From: Bacteroidetes bacterium HGW-Bacteroidetes-14
GTDB taxonomy: Bacteria > Bacteroidota > Bacteroidia > Bacteroidales > UBA932
Direction: 5' to 3'
Assembly: GCA_002842655.1 (NCBI GenBank)
Contig: PHDP01000004.1
Span: 1-49,165 of the forward strand
DNA length: 49,165 bases
Shown here in pieces: positions 36,943 to 47,116 of this stretch. The translations under genes and the position numbers were made by a program. A model generated the notes under the pieces. That model was not told the origin of the DNA and made no database searches. It worked only from the letters and a program-made list of their open reading frames with translations. Position 1 is the first letter of the stretch; each line of letters starts with the position of its first letter.

Positions 36943-38297
36943 AAACTTACACGGCAGCCGTTGACCTGGGCACAACTAAAGTAGTGAGCCTGGTTGGTGA
37001 AAAGAGCGAATCTGGATACAAAATCATTGCCTTCAAGGAGGCTCCGTCAAAGGGGATCATGAGGGGCGAGGTGGTAAACATCATGAATGTTCTTGAGTCA
37101 CTTAATCCCACCCTTCAGGAGATTAAGGAGGAGAACAATATTGAAATCAAGGAGGTTTTCGTAGGTATAGCAGGTCAGCATATCAGATGTACAGACGAAG
37201 GCTGTAAACGAAACAGACAGCGTCCGGATCAGCTGATCTCCCAGAAAGAGGTTGATGATATGCGCGAAGAGATGTACAAAACAAGGGTAAATGCCGGAGA
37301 GAAGATTCTGCATGTAATACCGCAGAGCTACAATGTAGACGACCATATTGGTCAGACAGAGGTTGTGGGAATGGTTGGAAGCCAGATTGAGGGTAACTAC
37401 AAGATCTTTATAGGAAGAACCAACTCTGCCGAGCACAGCAAGTCTGTGATAGCCCGTGCCGGTCTTAAACTTAAAGAGCTTGTTCTCGAACCGGTTGCAT
37501 CTGCACTTGCAGTTGTATCAGAAGAGGAGATGGAGATGGGTGTTGCAATGGTAGATATCGGAGGCGGCACAACTGACCTTCTCATTATTGAGGACAACAT
37601 TATCAGACATACTGCCGTTATACCATTTGGCGGAAATTCAATTACTGAAGACCTGAAACAGGGATGCGGCGTATCATCAAGAAATGCAGAGCAGATGAAG
37701 ATTCAGTACGGTTCTTGTATTACAGACTACGCACCGGACAACAAGACTGTTGTTATTCCGGGAATTGGCGGCCGTGATTCAAGGGAGGTTTCTTTCAAGG
37801 TGATTGCCAGCATTATTGAGGCAAGAGTTGCAGAAATAGTTGAGGCAATAATGTACGAAATTGAGCGCTCAGGATATCAGGATAAGCTTGCTGCAGGCAT
37901 TGTTCTTACCGGTGGTGGTTCACAGCTCGCACATATCTGTAACTATGTAAGTTACAAAACCGGATATGAAACCAGAATTGCCTCTCCAAAAATTAATATT
38001 ACCTTTGACTCCCCTGAAGCGGTGAGTAAACCAAGCTCATCAACTGCTGTGGGACTGCTGATTTACGGCATAGAAAACAGTAAATATGATAGCGCTCCTC
38101 TGCAGAGTGAGGGTAACAGAATGATTGACACTACTCTCTTCCCTGAGGAGGAGATAGTAGCTGTTGAGGCTCCGGCAGCAACAACAGAAGAGAAAAAGAA
38201 GCAGCCTAAAGCTCCCAGACAAAACAGCGGAAAGTTTTTCTCAAATGTCAAGGATCGTATAGGTATCTTCTTCGAATCAGGCGATAACGAAGCATAA
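36939..38297 (+). CDS. ftsA: Cell division protein FtsA
   Basis: AVDLGTTKVVSLVGE, VDIGGGTTDLLI, VLTGGGSQL. Confidence 0.96.
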   Translation: MKTYTAAVDLGTTKVVSLVGEKSESGYKIIAFKEAPSKGIMRGEVVNIMNVLESLNPTLQEIKEENNIEIKEVFVGIAGQHIRCTDEGCKRNRQRPDQLISQKEVDDMREEMYKTRVNAGEKILHVIPQSYNVDDHIGQTEVVGMVGSQIEGNYKIFIGRTNSAEHSKSVIARAGLKLKELVLEPVASALAVVSEEEMEMGVAMVDIGGGTTDLLIIEDNIIRHTAVIPFGGNSITEDLKQGCGVSSRNAEQMKIQYGSCITDYAPDNKTVVIPGIGGRDSREVSFKVIASIIEARVAEIVEAIMYEIERSGYQDKLAAGIVLTGGGSQLAHICNYVSYKTGYETRIASPKINITFDSPEAVSKPSSSTAVGLLIYGIENSKYDSAPLQSEGNRMIDTTLFPEEEIVAVEAPAATTEEKKKQPKAPRQNSGKFFSNVKDRIGIFFESGDNEA

Positions 38298-38299
38298 CA

Positions 38300-39688
38300 A
38301 TGGAAATGAAAGATATAATTCCGGTAAACTGGGAATCCAGCAACTCAATCATTAAGGTTGTGGGTGTTGGCGGTGGCGGCGGAAATGCCGTCAGCCAGAT
38401 GTATCAGCAGGGTATAAAGGATGTAGACTTTATGATCTGCAATACGGACACTATGGCTCTTAAGAACAGCCCCGTGACTGAGAAGGTTCAGCTTGGCCAC
38501 TCCCTTGCAAAGGGACTTGGAGCAGGTTGTGATCCGGAAAGAGGCCGCGCAGCTGCTCTCGAGTCAATAGATCAGATTAAGGAGTCTCTGTCGGGTCACA
38601 CAGAGATGGTATTCATAACTGCGGGAATGGGCGGCGGTACCGGTACAGGTGCTGCTCCGGTCATTGCAAAAATTGCCCGTGACATGGGTCTGCTCACTGT
38701 TGGCGTTGTAACACTGCCTTTCCGTGACGAAGGTCAGGAATTTCTGAAAAGAGCAATTGTGGGAATCAAGGAGCTTGAGAGATATGTAGACAGCTTGCTT
38801 ATAATTGACAATCAGAAGATATACAAGATATTCGGAGAACTCAACATTTTTGATGCATTCCCAAAATCAAACTCAGTATTGAGTTCGGCTGTAAAGGGTA
38901 TTGCCGAGATTATCACACGCCCCGGCTTTATTAACGTGGACTTCGCTGACGTTAAAATGATTATGTCCAGCAGCGGAATGGCTCTTATGGGTACCGGCAC
39001 GGCATCCGGAGAAAACAGGGCAATCCGTGCAGTTGAAGAGGCATTCTCATCTCCGCTGCTTAATGATTATGACCTTAAAACAGCAAAGGGTGTTCTTGTA
39101 AATATCACCTCGAGTAACAATAACGGCCTTACAATGGCCGAACTCTCCCAGATTATGGACTACATCAAGGAGTACACCGGGGAGAGGGTAATGAAGTTCA
39201 AGCGAGGTGTTGTTAACGATCCCGAAATTGGAGAAGCTATAAGCGTAACAGTTGTTGCAACAGGTTTTGACATGCACTCACTTCCTCAGATATCTACAGA
39301 GGGAGACAGACTTGTAGAGACTGTAACTCTTGGCGAGGACTATCAGATACCCGTAAGCAAACCACAGGTTGTAATAGACCTGAAGAATCCTGCGATGGAG
39401 CTTCCGGTAAACAGACCGGAGAGGGCAAAACCTGCATACATTCCAAAGCAGGCAACAGATACACCAAGAGAAAAACCGGCCCTCATACTGGGAGCCGAAG
39501 ATAATATAGTAGAGCTGGAGACACAGCCGGCCTACATAAGAAGAAGAGTTATGATTAACAAGGAGGAGAGAGGTGCACCTCAGCAGCCTGCCGAGAGCAG
39601 GGGCAGCGGATCGCTCCGCATTGAGGAGAGAGACGGAAAGCAGCATCTGATGTCAGACAACTCTTACCTTCACCAAACACAAGACTAA
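38300..39688 (+). CDS. ftsZ: Cell division protein FtsZ
   Basis: IKVVGVGGGGGNAVSQM, TAGMGGGTGTGAAPVIA. Confidence 0.98.
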   Translation: MEMKDIIPVNWESSNSIIKVVGVGGGGGNAVSQMYQQGIKDVDFMICNTDTMALKNSPVTEKVQLGHSLAKGLGAGCDPERGRAAALESIDQIKESLSGHTEMVFITAGMGGGTGTGAAPVIAKIARDMGLLTVGVVTLPFRDEGQEFLKRAIVGIKELERYVDSLLIIDNQKIYKIFGELNIFDAFPKSNSVLSSAVKGIAEIITRPGFINVDFADVKMIMSSSGMALMGTGTASGENRAIRAVEEAFSSPLLNDYDLKTAKGVLVNITSSNNNGLTMAELSQIMDYIKEYTGERVMKFKRGVVNDPEIGEAISVTVVATGFDMHSLPQISTEGDRLVETVTLGEDYQIPVSKPQVVIDLKNPAMELPVNRPERAKPAYIPKQATDTPREKPALILGAEDNIVELETQPAYIRRRVMINKEERGAPQQPAESRGSGSLRIEERDGKQHLMSDNSYLHQTQD

Positions 39689-39697
39689 TTTACAGAC

Positions 39698-41242
39698 ATG
39701 ACAGGAAGAACCAGAGTTCGTTTTGCACCAAGTCCTACAGGCCCTCTTCACATGGGGGGCGTGCGTACTGCACTGTACAACTATCTTTATGCAAAACAGA
39801 GAGGGGGAGATTTTATTCTCAGAATTGAGGACACAGACTCGCAGAGATTTGTTCCCGGAGCAGAGGAGTACATCATTGGGGCACTTGCATGGTGTGGTAT
39901 CTCTCCGGACGAAGGAGTAGAAAATGGTAAAATTGCCGAAACACCCTCCGAGCGTCATCCGCACGCCCCTTACAGACAATCACAGAGGAAACCGCTTTAC
40001 AGAAAATATGCAGAGCAGCTCGTAGAAAACGGATATGCCTACTACGCATTCGACACTTCTGAAGAGCTTGATACATTAAGAAAAGAGGCCGAGTCAAAAG
40101 GAGAAACCTTCACCTATAACTATCAGGTAAGGGAGAGTCTCTCCACTTCACTCAAATTTTCTCCTGAAGAGACAGCCTCAAGGCTGGCATCGGGAAATCA
40201 CTGGGTTGTGAGGTTCAAAATGCCTGTTGACAAAATCATAAAAATGACAGACTTAATCCGGGGCGATATTGAGGTCAACTCAAGCACTCTCGATGATAAA
40301 GTTCTGTGGAAAGCTGCAGATGAGCTGCCGACATATCACCTGGCCAATATTGTAGATGACCACCTGATGGAGATATCAGATGTTATCCGCGGTGAAGAGT
40401 GGCTTCCGTCCCTGCCGCTCCATTACATGCTTTACGAAGCATTCGGCTGGGCAGATACAAAGCCCAATTTTGCGCACCTTTCACTCCTGCTTAAGCCAGA
40501 CGGTAAGGGAAAGCTGAGCAAGCGCGACGGTGACAGACTGGGTTTCCCTGTATTTCCTCTTGAGTGGAAAAACAGCGAAGGTGAGGTTTCAAGAGGTTAC
40601 CGCGAAGATGGATATTTCCCTGAAGCATTCGTGAATCTGCTTGCATTCCTCGGATGGAATCCGGGAACTGAAAAGGAGATCTTTACACTGGATGAGCTGG
40701 CTGCGGCATTCTCACTTGACAGGGTAGTAAAATCCGGAGCAAAGTTCAATCCGGACAAGGCAAAATGGTTCAACCAGGAGTATCTGAGGATGAGAAGCAC
40801 CAGTTCCCTTGCTGCTGAATTTTCTGTGATTCTTAGAGAGAAAGGAATTTCCAAACCGGTGCCTTATATTGAACAGGTAGTGGAACTCATACGGGAGAGA
40901 GCCCATTTTGTAAAGGATTTCTGGGAGCTCTCAGATTACTTCTTTACTGCTCCTGCCGGTTATGACCAGAGTGTAAAGGATAAGTTCTGGAAAGAGGAGA
41001 CTCCTGCAATTCTTACCCGTGTGGCAGAAATGCTCTCTTCTATGGAACCATTTACAAAAGAGAATATTGAACACAACCTCTCCCCTTTCATCAAGGAAAA
41101 CGGATGGCAGATGGGAGCAGTAATGAATACGCTCCGCCTGGCAATGGTGGGAGCATCAAAAGGACCGGGAGTAGCAGATATTATGGCTCTTACCGGAAAA
41201 GAGGAGACTGTATCCAGAATTGAAAAGCTTGTTAAAAGCTGA
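39698..41242 (+). CDS. gltX: Glutamyl-tRNA synthetase
   Basis: VRFAPSPTGPLHMGGVRTALYNY (HIGH-like), KLSKRDGD (KMSKS). Confidence 0.97.
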   Translation: MTGRTRVRFAPSPTGPLHMGGVRTALYNYLYAKQRGGDFILRIEDTDSQRFVPGAEEYIIGALAWCGISPDEGVENGKIAETPSERHPHAPYRQSQRKPLYRKYAEQLVENGYAYYAFDTSEELDTLRKEAESKGETFTYNYQVRESLSTSLKFSPEETASRLASGNHWVVRFKMPVDKIIKMTDLIRGDIEVNSSTLDDKVLWKAADELPTYHLANIVDDHLMEISDVIRGEEWLPSLPLHYMLYEAFGWADTKPNFAHLSLLLKPDGKGKLSKRDGDRLGFPVFPLEWKNSEGEVSRGYREDGYFPEAFVNLLAFLGWNPGTEKEIFTLDELAAAFSLDRVVKSGAKFNPDKAKWFNQEYLRMRSTSSLAAEFSVILREKGISKPVPYIEQVVELIRERAHFVKDFWELSDYFFTAPAGYDQSVKDKFWKEETPAILTRVAEMLSSMEPFTKENIEHNLSPFIKENGWQMGAVMNTLRLAMVGASKGPGVADIMALTGKEETVSRIEKLVKS

Positions 41243-41290
41243 AGATTCCAAGATTGAAAAGTATCCGATTGATTATATATTAAACAAGAA

Positions 41291-41320
41291 ACACCGGAGT
41301 TGCATGAACAGCTCCGGTGT
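41291..41320. terminator. Bidirectional-type terminator between convergent gltX and galE
   Basis: Perfect 9-bp GC-rich stem acaccggag/ctccggtgt followed by tttattt on + strand. Confidence 0.8.
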
Positions 41321-41325
41321 TTTAT

Positions 41326-42369
41326 TTATGACCTTATTTTTTTCTCCCACTCCCAGGCTGAGCGAAGCACATCCTCCAGCGGGGTATCGGCCTTCCAGCC
41401 CAGTACTTTGTTTGCCCTGGCGGGATCTGCCCAAACCTGCTCAACATCCCCTGCCCTTCTGGGTGCAATTCTGTAGTTAACCTTTACTCCGGTGGCCTTT
41501 TCAAACATATTGACAATCTCAAGAACAGAGAGTCCCCTGCCGGTTCCCAGATTGAAATACTCTATATCTCCCTCCATTTCATCTGCCCTCTCCAGCATTC
41601 TGTCTACCGCCTTTACATGGGCCTTCGCAAGGTCGCAGACATATATATAGTCTCTGATGCATGACCCGTCAGGTGTATTGTAATCATTTCCAAATACACT
41701 CAACTGCTCGCGAAGTCCAATCGCTGTCTGTGTTACAAATGGCAGAAGGTTCTGCGGAACACCCCTTGGCAGCTCTCCTATTTTTGCAGATGGATGAGCT
41801 CCCACCGGATTAAAGTACCTGAGAGAAATGACTTTAAGAGCACCTTTCATTGCAGCCGAAGCATCGGTAAGAATATCCTCGCACATCTGTTTTGTCTTTC
41901 CGTAAGGAGAGGTGGCAGGCTGGAGCGGAGCCGATTCGCTCACCGGAAGGTGTTCGGCCTTAGGCTGACCATATACCGTACAGGATGAGGAGAAAACTAC
42001 AGATCCCCTTCTGCCTCCTGCAGTCATTTCGCTCAGCAGACAAAGCAGAGAAGAGAGATTGTTATGATAATACTCCACAGGTTTATCGACACTCTCCCCA
42101 ACAGCCTTGTATGCAGCAAAATGAATTGCAGCAGAGATATCCGGATGTTTGGCAAACAGCAGTCTCATATGATCTTTGTCTGCACAGTCAAGTTCAAGAA
42201 ATGTTATTTTCTTGCCGGTTATACTCTCGATGTTGTCAATTACCTCTGGTGTGGAGTTGGAAAAATTATCCACAACCACAACCTCATATCCGGCAGCATC
42301 TAGCTCTACAACTGTATGAGAACCAATGTAACCGGTCCCGCCTGTAACCAGGATTTTAGCTTTTTTCAT
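41326..42369 (-). CDS. galE: UDP-glucose 4-epimerase
   Basis: ILVTGGTGYIGSHTVVEL, SSSCTVYG, SPYGKTKQMCE. Confidence 0.97.
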   Translation of the reverse strand: MKKAKILVTGGTGYIGSHTVVELDAAGYEVVVVDNFSNSTPEVIDNIESITGKKITFLELDCADKDHMRLLFAKHPDISAAIHFAAYKAVGESVDKPVEYYHNNLSSLLCLLSEMTAGGRRGSVVFSSSCTVYGQPKAEHLPVSESAPLQPATSPYGKTKQMCEDILTDASAAMKGALKVISLRYFNPVGAHPSAKIGELPRGVPQNLLPFVTQTAIGLREQLSVFGNDYNTPDGSCIRDYIYVCDLAKAHVKAVDRMLERADEMEGDIEYFNLGTGRGLSVLEIVNMFEKATGVKVNYRIAPRRAGDVEQVWADPARANKVLGWKADTPLEDVLRSAWEWEKKIRS

Positions 42370-43497
42370 CTATCTCTTTTCTGATATAAATTCTTTAATA
42401 GTCTCAGCAATAAACTTCTGCTCTTCATATTTTAGCTCCGTATGCATAGGAAGTGACAAAACCTCTTTAGCAAGCTTAACAGCTACCTCTGTTGATGATC
42501 TTTTCACTACAATATCCCTGAATGCAGGCTGGGCCTCTATAGGATGAGGATAGTAGACCATAGACGGAACTCCCTTTGAAGCAAGGTGGTTTTTCAGCCC
42601 GTCTCTGTCGCTGCAGCGGATAGTAAACTGATGATATACATGCGTTGAATAACTCTCTTCATATGGAAGAGTAATTTCCTCTACATCTGCAAGAAGTTCC
42701 CTGTAAACGGATGCTGCCTGTTGTCTGGCTGCCGTGTATTTATCCAGGTTTGCCAGCTTAATTCTGAGTATTGCCGCCTGTATGGTGTCCAGCCTTGAAT
42801 TGCATCCAACAATATCGTGTCTGTACTTCTCTTTCTGCCCATGGTTTGCAATCATGCGAAGTCTTTCGCCAAGATATGGGTTTGAGGAAAAAATCGCACC
42901 ACCGTCTCCGTAACATCCCAGATTCTTTGAAGGGAAAAATGAGGTGCAGCCAATATCTCCGATTGTTCCACAAAATTTTGTTTCACCTCCGGAGAAGCTG
43001 TATTCAGCCCCTATCGCCTGCGCATTATCTTCAATCACCTTAAGGCCATATTTTGACGAGATCTCAAGCAGCGGTTCCATACTGGCAGATTGTCCAAAAA
43101 GGTGAACCGGCATTATTGCCCTTGTCTTTTCTGAGACGACCTTCTCAATTTCACCGGGATTAATATTGAAATTACGGGCTGAAACATCTGCAAGAACCGG
43201 TACAAGTCCAAGCAGTGCGACAACTTCTGCTGTTGCTGCATAGGTAAATGCCGGCAAAATAACCTCATCTCCTGGCTTAAGCTCCAGAGACATAAGTGCA
43301 ATCTGAAGAGCGTCGGTTCCGTTTGCACATGGAATCACATGTTTTGAATCAAGATATAAGCCCAGTTCTGAAGCAAATTTATCTACCTCGCTTCCGTTAA
43401 TAAAGTGAGCCTCCTCAATAACAGATGCAACGGCCCTGTCTACCTCCTCCTTTATGTTTCTGTACTGACCCCTGAGGTCCAGCATCTGGATATTCAT
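42370..43497 (-). CDS. DegT/DnrJ/EryC1/StrS-family sugar aminotransferase
   Basis: CANGTDALQIAL, DNAQAIGAEY, GCTSFFPSKNLGCYGDGGAI; start MNIQMLDLRGQY at 43497. Confidence 0.94.
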   Translation of the reverse strand: MNIQMLDLRGQYRNIKEEVDRAVASVIEEAHFINGSEVDKFASELGLYLDSKHVIPCANGTDALQIALMSLELKPGDEVILPAFTYAATAEVVALLGLVPVLADVSARNFNINPGEIEKVVSEKTRAIMPVHLFGQSASMEPLLEISSKYGLKVIEDNAQAIGAEYSFSGGETKFCGTIGDIGCTSFFPSKNLGCYGDGGAIFSSNPYLGERLRMIANHGQKEKYRHDIVGCNSRLDTIQAAILRIKLANLDKYTAARQQAASVYRELLADVEEITLPYEESYSTHVYHQFTIRCSDRDGLKNHLASKGVPSMVYYPHPIEAQPAFRDIVVKRSSTEVAVKLAKEVLSLPMHTELKYEEQKFIAETIKEFISEKR

Positions 43498-43561
43498 AGT
43501 CTCTAAATGTTTGGAGAACAAATGTAATAAATATCCTCCTTGAGCCAATAAAATAAAATGC

Positions 43562-43569
43562 TAACTTTG
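43562..43569 (+). promoter_or_regulatory. Putative -7 box TAACTTTG for rpiB, 5 nt from ATG
   Basis: TAACTTTGCCGCCATG. Confidence 0.55.
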
Positions 43570-43574
43570 CCGCC

Positions 43575-44021
43575 ATGAATCAAACTGCAAAAAACATAGG
43601 AATCGCATCTGACCATGCCGGATACGAACTTAAAGAGTTGCTCAAGATAGAGCTCTCTGCAATGGGATATACTGTCGAAGATTTTGGAACAGACTCTCCG
43701 GAAAGTATGGATTATCCCGATGTTGCCCACCCCCTGGCAAATGCCGTTGAAAGCGGAAAGCTCCCTCAGGGAATAGCAATATGCGGCTCCGGAAACGGAA
43801 TCAGCATGACTGTGAACAAACATGCCGGAATAAGGGCAGCACTCTGCTGGACTCCGGAGCTTGCAAAACTTGCAAGAAACCATAACGATGCCAATATCCT
43901 CTCGCTGCCGGCCAGGTTTATCTCTGCCGAAACTGCAAAAGAGATACTTGCCGCATTCCTCACATCTGAGTTTGAAGGTGGCCGTCATGCAAACAGAGTG
44001 GGTAAAATTGGCTGCAGATGA
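43575..44021 (+). CDS. rpiB: Ribose 5-phosphate isomerase B
   Basis: IGIASDHAGYELKELLK, GICGSGNGISMTVNKHAGIRAALC-type motif. Confidence 0.96.
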   Translation: MNQTAKNIGIASDHAGYELKELLKIELSAMGYTVEDFGTDSPESMDYPDVAHPLANAVESGKLPQGIAICGSGNGISMTVNKHAGIRAALCWTPELAKLARNHNDANILSLPARFISAETAKEILAAFLTSEFEGGRHANRVGKIGCR

Positions 44022-44767
44022 GCACTGAAAAAACCTATCTGGTTCTTGACAAATCTTCGCTTCAGGCAACACTGTCCCGAAACATGGAGAGCTATCCCGG
44101 GGGTATTGTTATGGTACTGGACAAGCCCCTGCACTGGACATCTGCAGATGCTGTAAGAAAAATCAAGTTCAGGTTTCAGAGGTATTTTAACCTCAAAAAC
44201 ATTAAGGTGGGACATGCCGGAACACTTGACCCGCTTGCCACAGGCGTGCTGCTCATCTGTATAGGTAAGGCCACAAGGTCTGCCGAATCCCTGCAGGCAG
44301 AAAGAAAGGAGTACATTGCAGACATCTGCTTTGGTGCCACAACACCATCTTACGACCTGGAGAAGGAGATTGACCAGACCTATCCTCACGAACATGTAAC
44401 CAGAGAACTTATTGAGAGCCTGCTGAACGACATGAAGGGTGAGATCGATCAGATTCCTCCGGTCTTTTCGGCAAAGCTCATTGACGGAAAAAGAGCTTAT
44501 GAACTGGCCAGAGCCGGAAAAGAGACAGAGATGAAGGCCTCAAGGGTAACAATCTATGATTTACAGATTATCAGCTACCAGAATCCAAACCTCAAAATTG
44601 CCATCAGCTGCAGCAAGGGCACATATATAAGGTCCTTTGCCAGGGACATTGGAGTAGCTGCCCAAAGCGGAGCTCACCTTGCCGGTCTTATCAGAAGTGC
44701 ATCGGGCGGATTTCGTGTTGAAAATGCTCTTTCAATGGCAGAATTTGAAGAAATTTTTAAAATCTGA
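44018..44767 (+). CDS. truB: tRNA pseudouridine 55 synthase
   Basis: VLDKPLHWTS, KVGHAGTLDPLATGVL; ATGA overlap with rpiB. Confidence 0.96.
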   Translation: MSTEKTYLVLDKSSLQATLSRNMESYPGGIVMVLDKPLHWTSADAVRKIKFRFQRYFNLKNIKVGHAGTLDPLATGVLLICIGKATRSAESLQAERKEYIADICFGATTPSYDLEKEIDQTYPHEHVTRELIESLLNDMKGEIDQIPPVFSAKLIDGKRAYELARAGKETEMKASRVTIYDLQIISYQNPNLKIAISCSKGTYIRSFARDIGVAAQSGAHLAGLIRSASGGFRVENALSMAEFEEIFKI

Positions 44768-44846
44768 TAAATTTTTCAGATAATTGAAACATTTGTCACA
44801 AAAATGCGTATAAGAAAGAGTCGTCAACTTTTTTTAAAACGCATAT

Positions 44847-45896
44847 ATGAAATTATCTCAGTTTAACTACAACCTTCCTGCCGATACAATTGCCAAATAT
44901 CCCGCAAAATACAGGGATGAATCTAAACTTCTTGTTTTGCACCGCAAAACCGGAGAGATTGAGCACAAAAATTTTAAAGACATTCTTGAATACTGCCAGC
45001 AGGACGATGTTTTCATCTTTAACAATACCAAGGTATTTCCGGCAAGACTCTACGGAAACAAGGAGAAGACCGGAGCAGAAATTGAGGTTTTCCTGCTAAG
45101 GGAGCTCAACAGCGAGCAGAAGTTGTGGGATGTCCTTGTAGATCCTGCCAGAAAAATCCGTATCGGAAACAAACTCTACTTTGGAGAGAATGACAGTCTG
45201 GTTGCTGAGGTAATTGACAACACCACCTCAAGGGGCAGAACTCTCAGATTCCTCTTTGACGGAACGCACGATGAGTTTAAGGCAACACTGTTCCGTCTGG
45301 GCGAAATGCCAATTCCCAAGTGGATTCGTGCTAAAGCAGAAAACATTGACACTGAAAGATATCAGACAATTTATGCCCAGCATGAGGGAGCCGTAGCAGC
45401 ACCTGCAGCTGGTCTGCACTTTAGCAGAGAACTCATGAAGAGAATGGAAATTAAGGGAATAAACACAACCGAGATCACTCTTCACATGGGACTTGGCCAC
45501 TTCAGGACAGTAGATGTGGAAGATCTTTCAAAGCACAAGATGGATTCAGAACAGATGAATATCTCAGCTGAATCTGCAAACGAAATCAACAAGGCAAAAG
45601 AGAACGGAAAGAAGGTATTTGCTGTAGGTATAACAGTACTCAGGGCTGTTGAAACTTCTGTTACCACACAAAGCAAAATTAAACCTTACACCGGATGGAC
45701 AAATAAGTTTATCTTCCCTCCTTACAGCTTCTCAATTCCTGATGCACTTATTTCAAACTTCCACCTGCCGCAGTCAACCATGCTTATGACTGTAGCTGCA
45801 TTTGGAGGTTATGACAATGTAATGAGGGCATACAATGTTGCTATAAAAGAGGGTTACAAGTTTGGAACATACGGAGATGCAATGCTCATTATCTGA
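44847..45896 (+). CDS. queA: S-adenosylmethionine:tRNA ribosyltransferase-isomerase
   Basis: [57 protein letters not shown]. Confidence 0.97.
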   Translation: MKLSQFNYNLPADTIAKYPAKYRDESKLLVLHRKTGEIEHKNFKDILEYCQQDDVFIFNNTKVFPARLYGNKEKTGAEIEVFLLRELNSEQKLWDVLVDPARKIRIGNKLYFGENDSLVAEVIDNTTSRGRTLRFLFDGTHDEFKATLFRLGEMPIPKWIRAKAENIDTERYQTIYAQHEGAVAAPAAGLHFSRELMKRMEIKGINTTEITLHMGLGHFRTVDVEDLSKHKMDSEQMNISAESANEINKAKENGKKVFAVGITVLRAVETSVTTQSKIKPYTGWTNKFIFPPYSFSIPDALISNFHLPQSTMLMTVAAFGGYDNVMRAYNVAIKEGYKFGTYGDAMLII

Positions 45897-45910
45897 TTTG
45901 CACTCTTAAT

Positions 45911-45943
45911 TTTCTGATTCTGGAATAAATATTTCTGATTCTG
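45911..45943. repeat. Direct repeat tttctgattctg x2, 21-bp period, upstream of dprA
   Basis: Perfect 12-bp copies at 45911-45922 and 45932-45943. Confidence 0.7.
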
Positions 45944-45956
45944 AATTTAATAAGAC

Positions 45957-46011
45957 AATCATCGGGTTTCATGAATTTATCTTTGAGATAAAAACATGTA
46001 TCCCGATGATT
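45957..46011. promoter_or_regulatory. dprA promoter/start region inside nested inverted repeats; -7 box TATCTTTG at 45978-45985
   Basis: aatcatcggg (45957-45966) / cccgatgatt (46002-46011) 10-bp perfect; inner tttatct-ttg-agataaa (45976-45992). Confidence 0.55.
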
Positions 46012-47105
46012 TGCTTTATGATATTGCCCTGAGCAAGATTTTCAGATACCGGGTAAATATTCCCGGGTCAATTATTGATAATCTTGGATCTGCAAAGGCT
46101 CTGTTTGAAATGAGCAGAGATATGCTTGAGGAGATTTTTACACCAGGTCAGGTTTGTATTGACGAAATCCTTAACCGGAAAAACCTTGATGAAGCGCGGG
46201 CAGAGCTTGAATGGTGCCGGGAGAAGGGAATCCGCATACACCACAGAGACCACCCCGATTTCCCTCCTTTGCTAAGAAGCTGCCCGGATGCACCTGTTGT
46301 ATTTTACTCATTTGGCTCCTGCAATCTTAACAGCGACCGGATTATCTCAATTGTAGGCACAAGGCTCTCATCTTCATACGGGGAGAAGATGTGCCGCAAA
46401 ATTGTTGCAGATCTCTCTGAGTCGGGTGTTAAACCTGTTATTGCCAGCGGACTGGCTTTTGGAATTGACATCTGCGCACATCTTGCTGCTCTTGATAACG
46501 GACTGGATACTATCGCAATACTGGCCAACCCGCTGGACAGAATTTACCCTGCAGCTCACACCTCACATGCCCGTAAAATTGTAAAGCAAGGTTCTCTTCT
46601 CACTGAATTCCCGCGTGGAAGCGAATCTTTCAAAATAAATTTTGTTCAAAGGAACAGACTCATTGCCGGTCTGTCTGCCGCAACAATTATTGTTGAATCC
46701 AGGGCACACGGAGGGGCTCTCATTACAGCAGAGCTGGCTCACTCCTATTCAAGAGAGGTATTTGCCGTACCGGGCAGGATTGGTGATATTCGTTCAGAGG
46801 GATGCAATAATCTCATAGCAAAAAACGTTGCGGCAATATTCACCTCTGCAGAAGATTTGCTGACTGCCCTGGGGTGGGTTTCCGAAAAACAAAAGGAGAG
46901 CGGCCGGGTGCGCAAGTTGTTTTATGAGGGCAATCCGGACAAAGAAAAAATATTAGTAGCTTTGAGGCTGAATCCGGAACTGAATATTGATGAATTGCAC
47001 AGCATTACGGGACAGAAAATACAGGAGCTTACAGCAAGGGTCGTTGAACTCGAAATTGAAGGATATATCTGCTCTGTGTCCGGAAACCGGTATTCTGCAG
47101 TTTAA
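45996..47105 (+). CDS. dprA: DNA-processing protein DprA
   Basis: ISIVGTRLSSSYG, IASGLAFGIDICAHLAAL, FVQRNRLIAGLS, C-terminal winged-helix. Confidence 0.96.
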   Translation: MYPDDLLYDIALSKIFRYRVNIPGSIIDNLGSAKALFEMSRDMLEEIFTPGQVCIDEILNRKNLDEARAELEWCREKGIRIHHRDHPDFPPLLRSCPDAPVVFYSFGSCNLNSDRIISIVGTRLSSSYGEKMCRKIVADLSESGVKPVIASGLAFGIDICAHLAALDNGLDTIAILANPLDRIYPAAHTSHARKIVKQGSLLTEFPRGSESFKINFVQRNRLIAGLSAATIIVESRAHGGALITAELAHSYSREVFAVPGRIGDIRSEGCNNLIAKNVAAIFTSAEDLLTALGWVSEKQKESGRVRKLFYEGNPDKEKILVALRLNPELNIDELHSITGQKIQELTARVVELEIEGYICSVSGNRYSAV

Positions 47106-47116
47106 CAAAAAGAGAA

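Noticed and set aside
41220-41480. 86-aa plus-strand ORF after gltX
   Set aside because: Runs through the terminator hairpin and antisense to galE; no protein family resemblance.
43503-44072. 189-aa minus-strand ORF opposite rpiB
   Set aside because: Fully antisense to rpiB, Cys/Ser-rich shadow translation.
44804-44866. 20-codon upstream ORF ([20 protein letters not shown]) overlapping queA with a T-TTT-TTA slippery heptamer; possible frameshift leader
   Set aside because: queA is in the +1 frame relative to this ORF, so a -1 shift at the heptamer would not enter queA; likely chance in an AT-rich leader.
44847-45896. Possible preQ1 riboswitch before queA
   Set aside because: The 80-bp leader shows no recognizable preQ1 aptamer consensus, only a weak 6-bp atgcgt/acgcat pairing.
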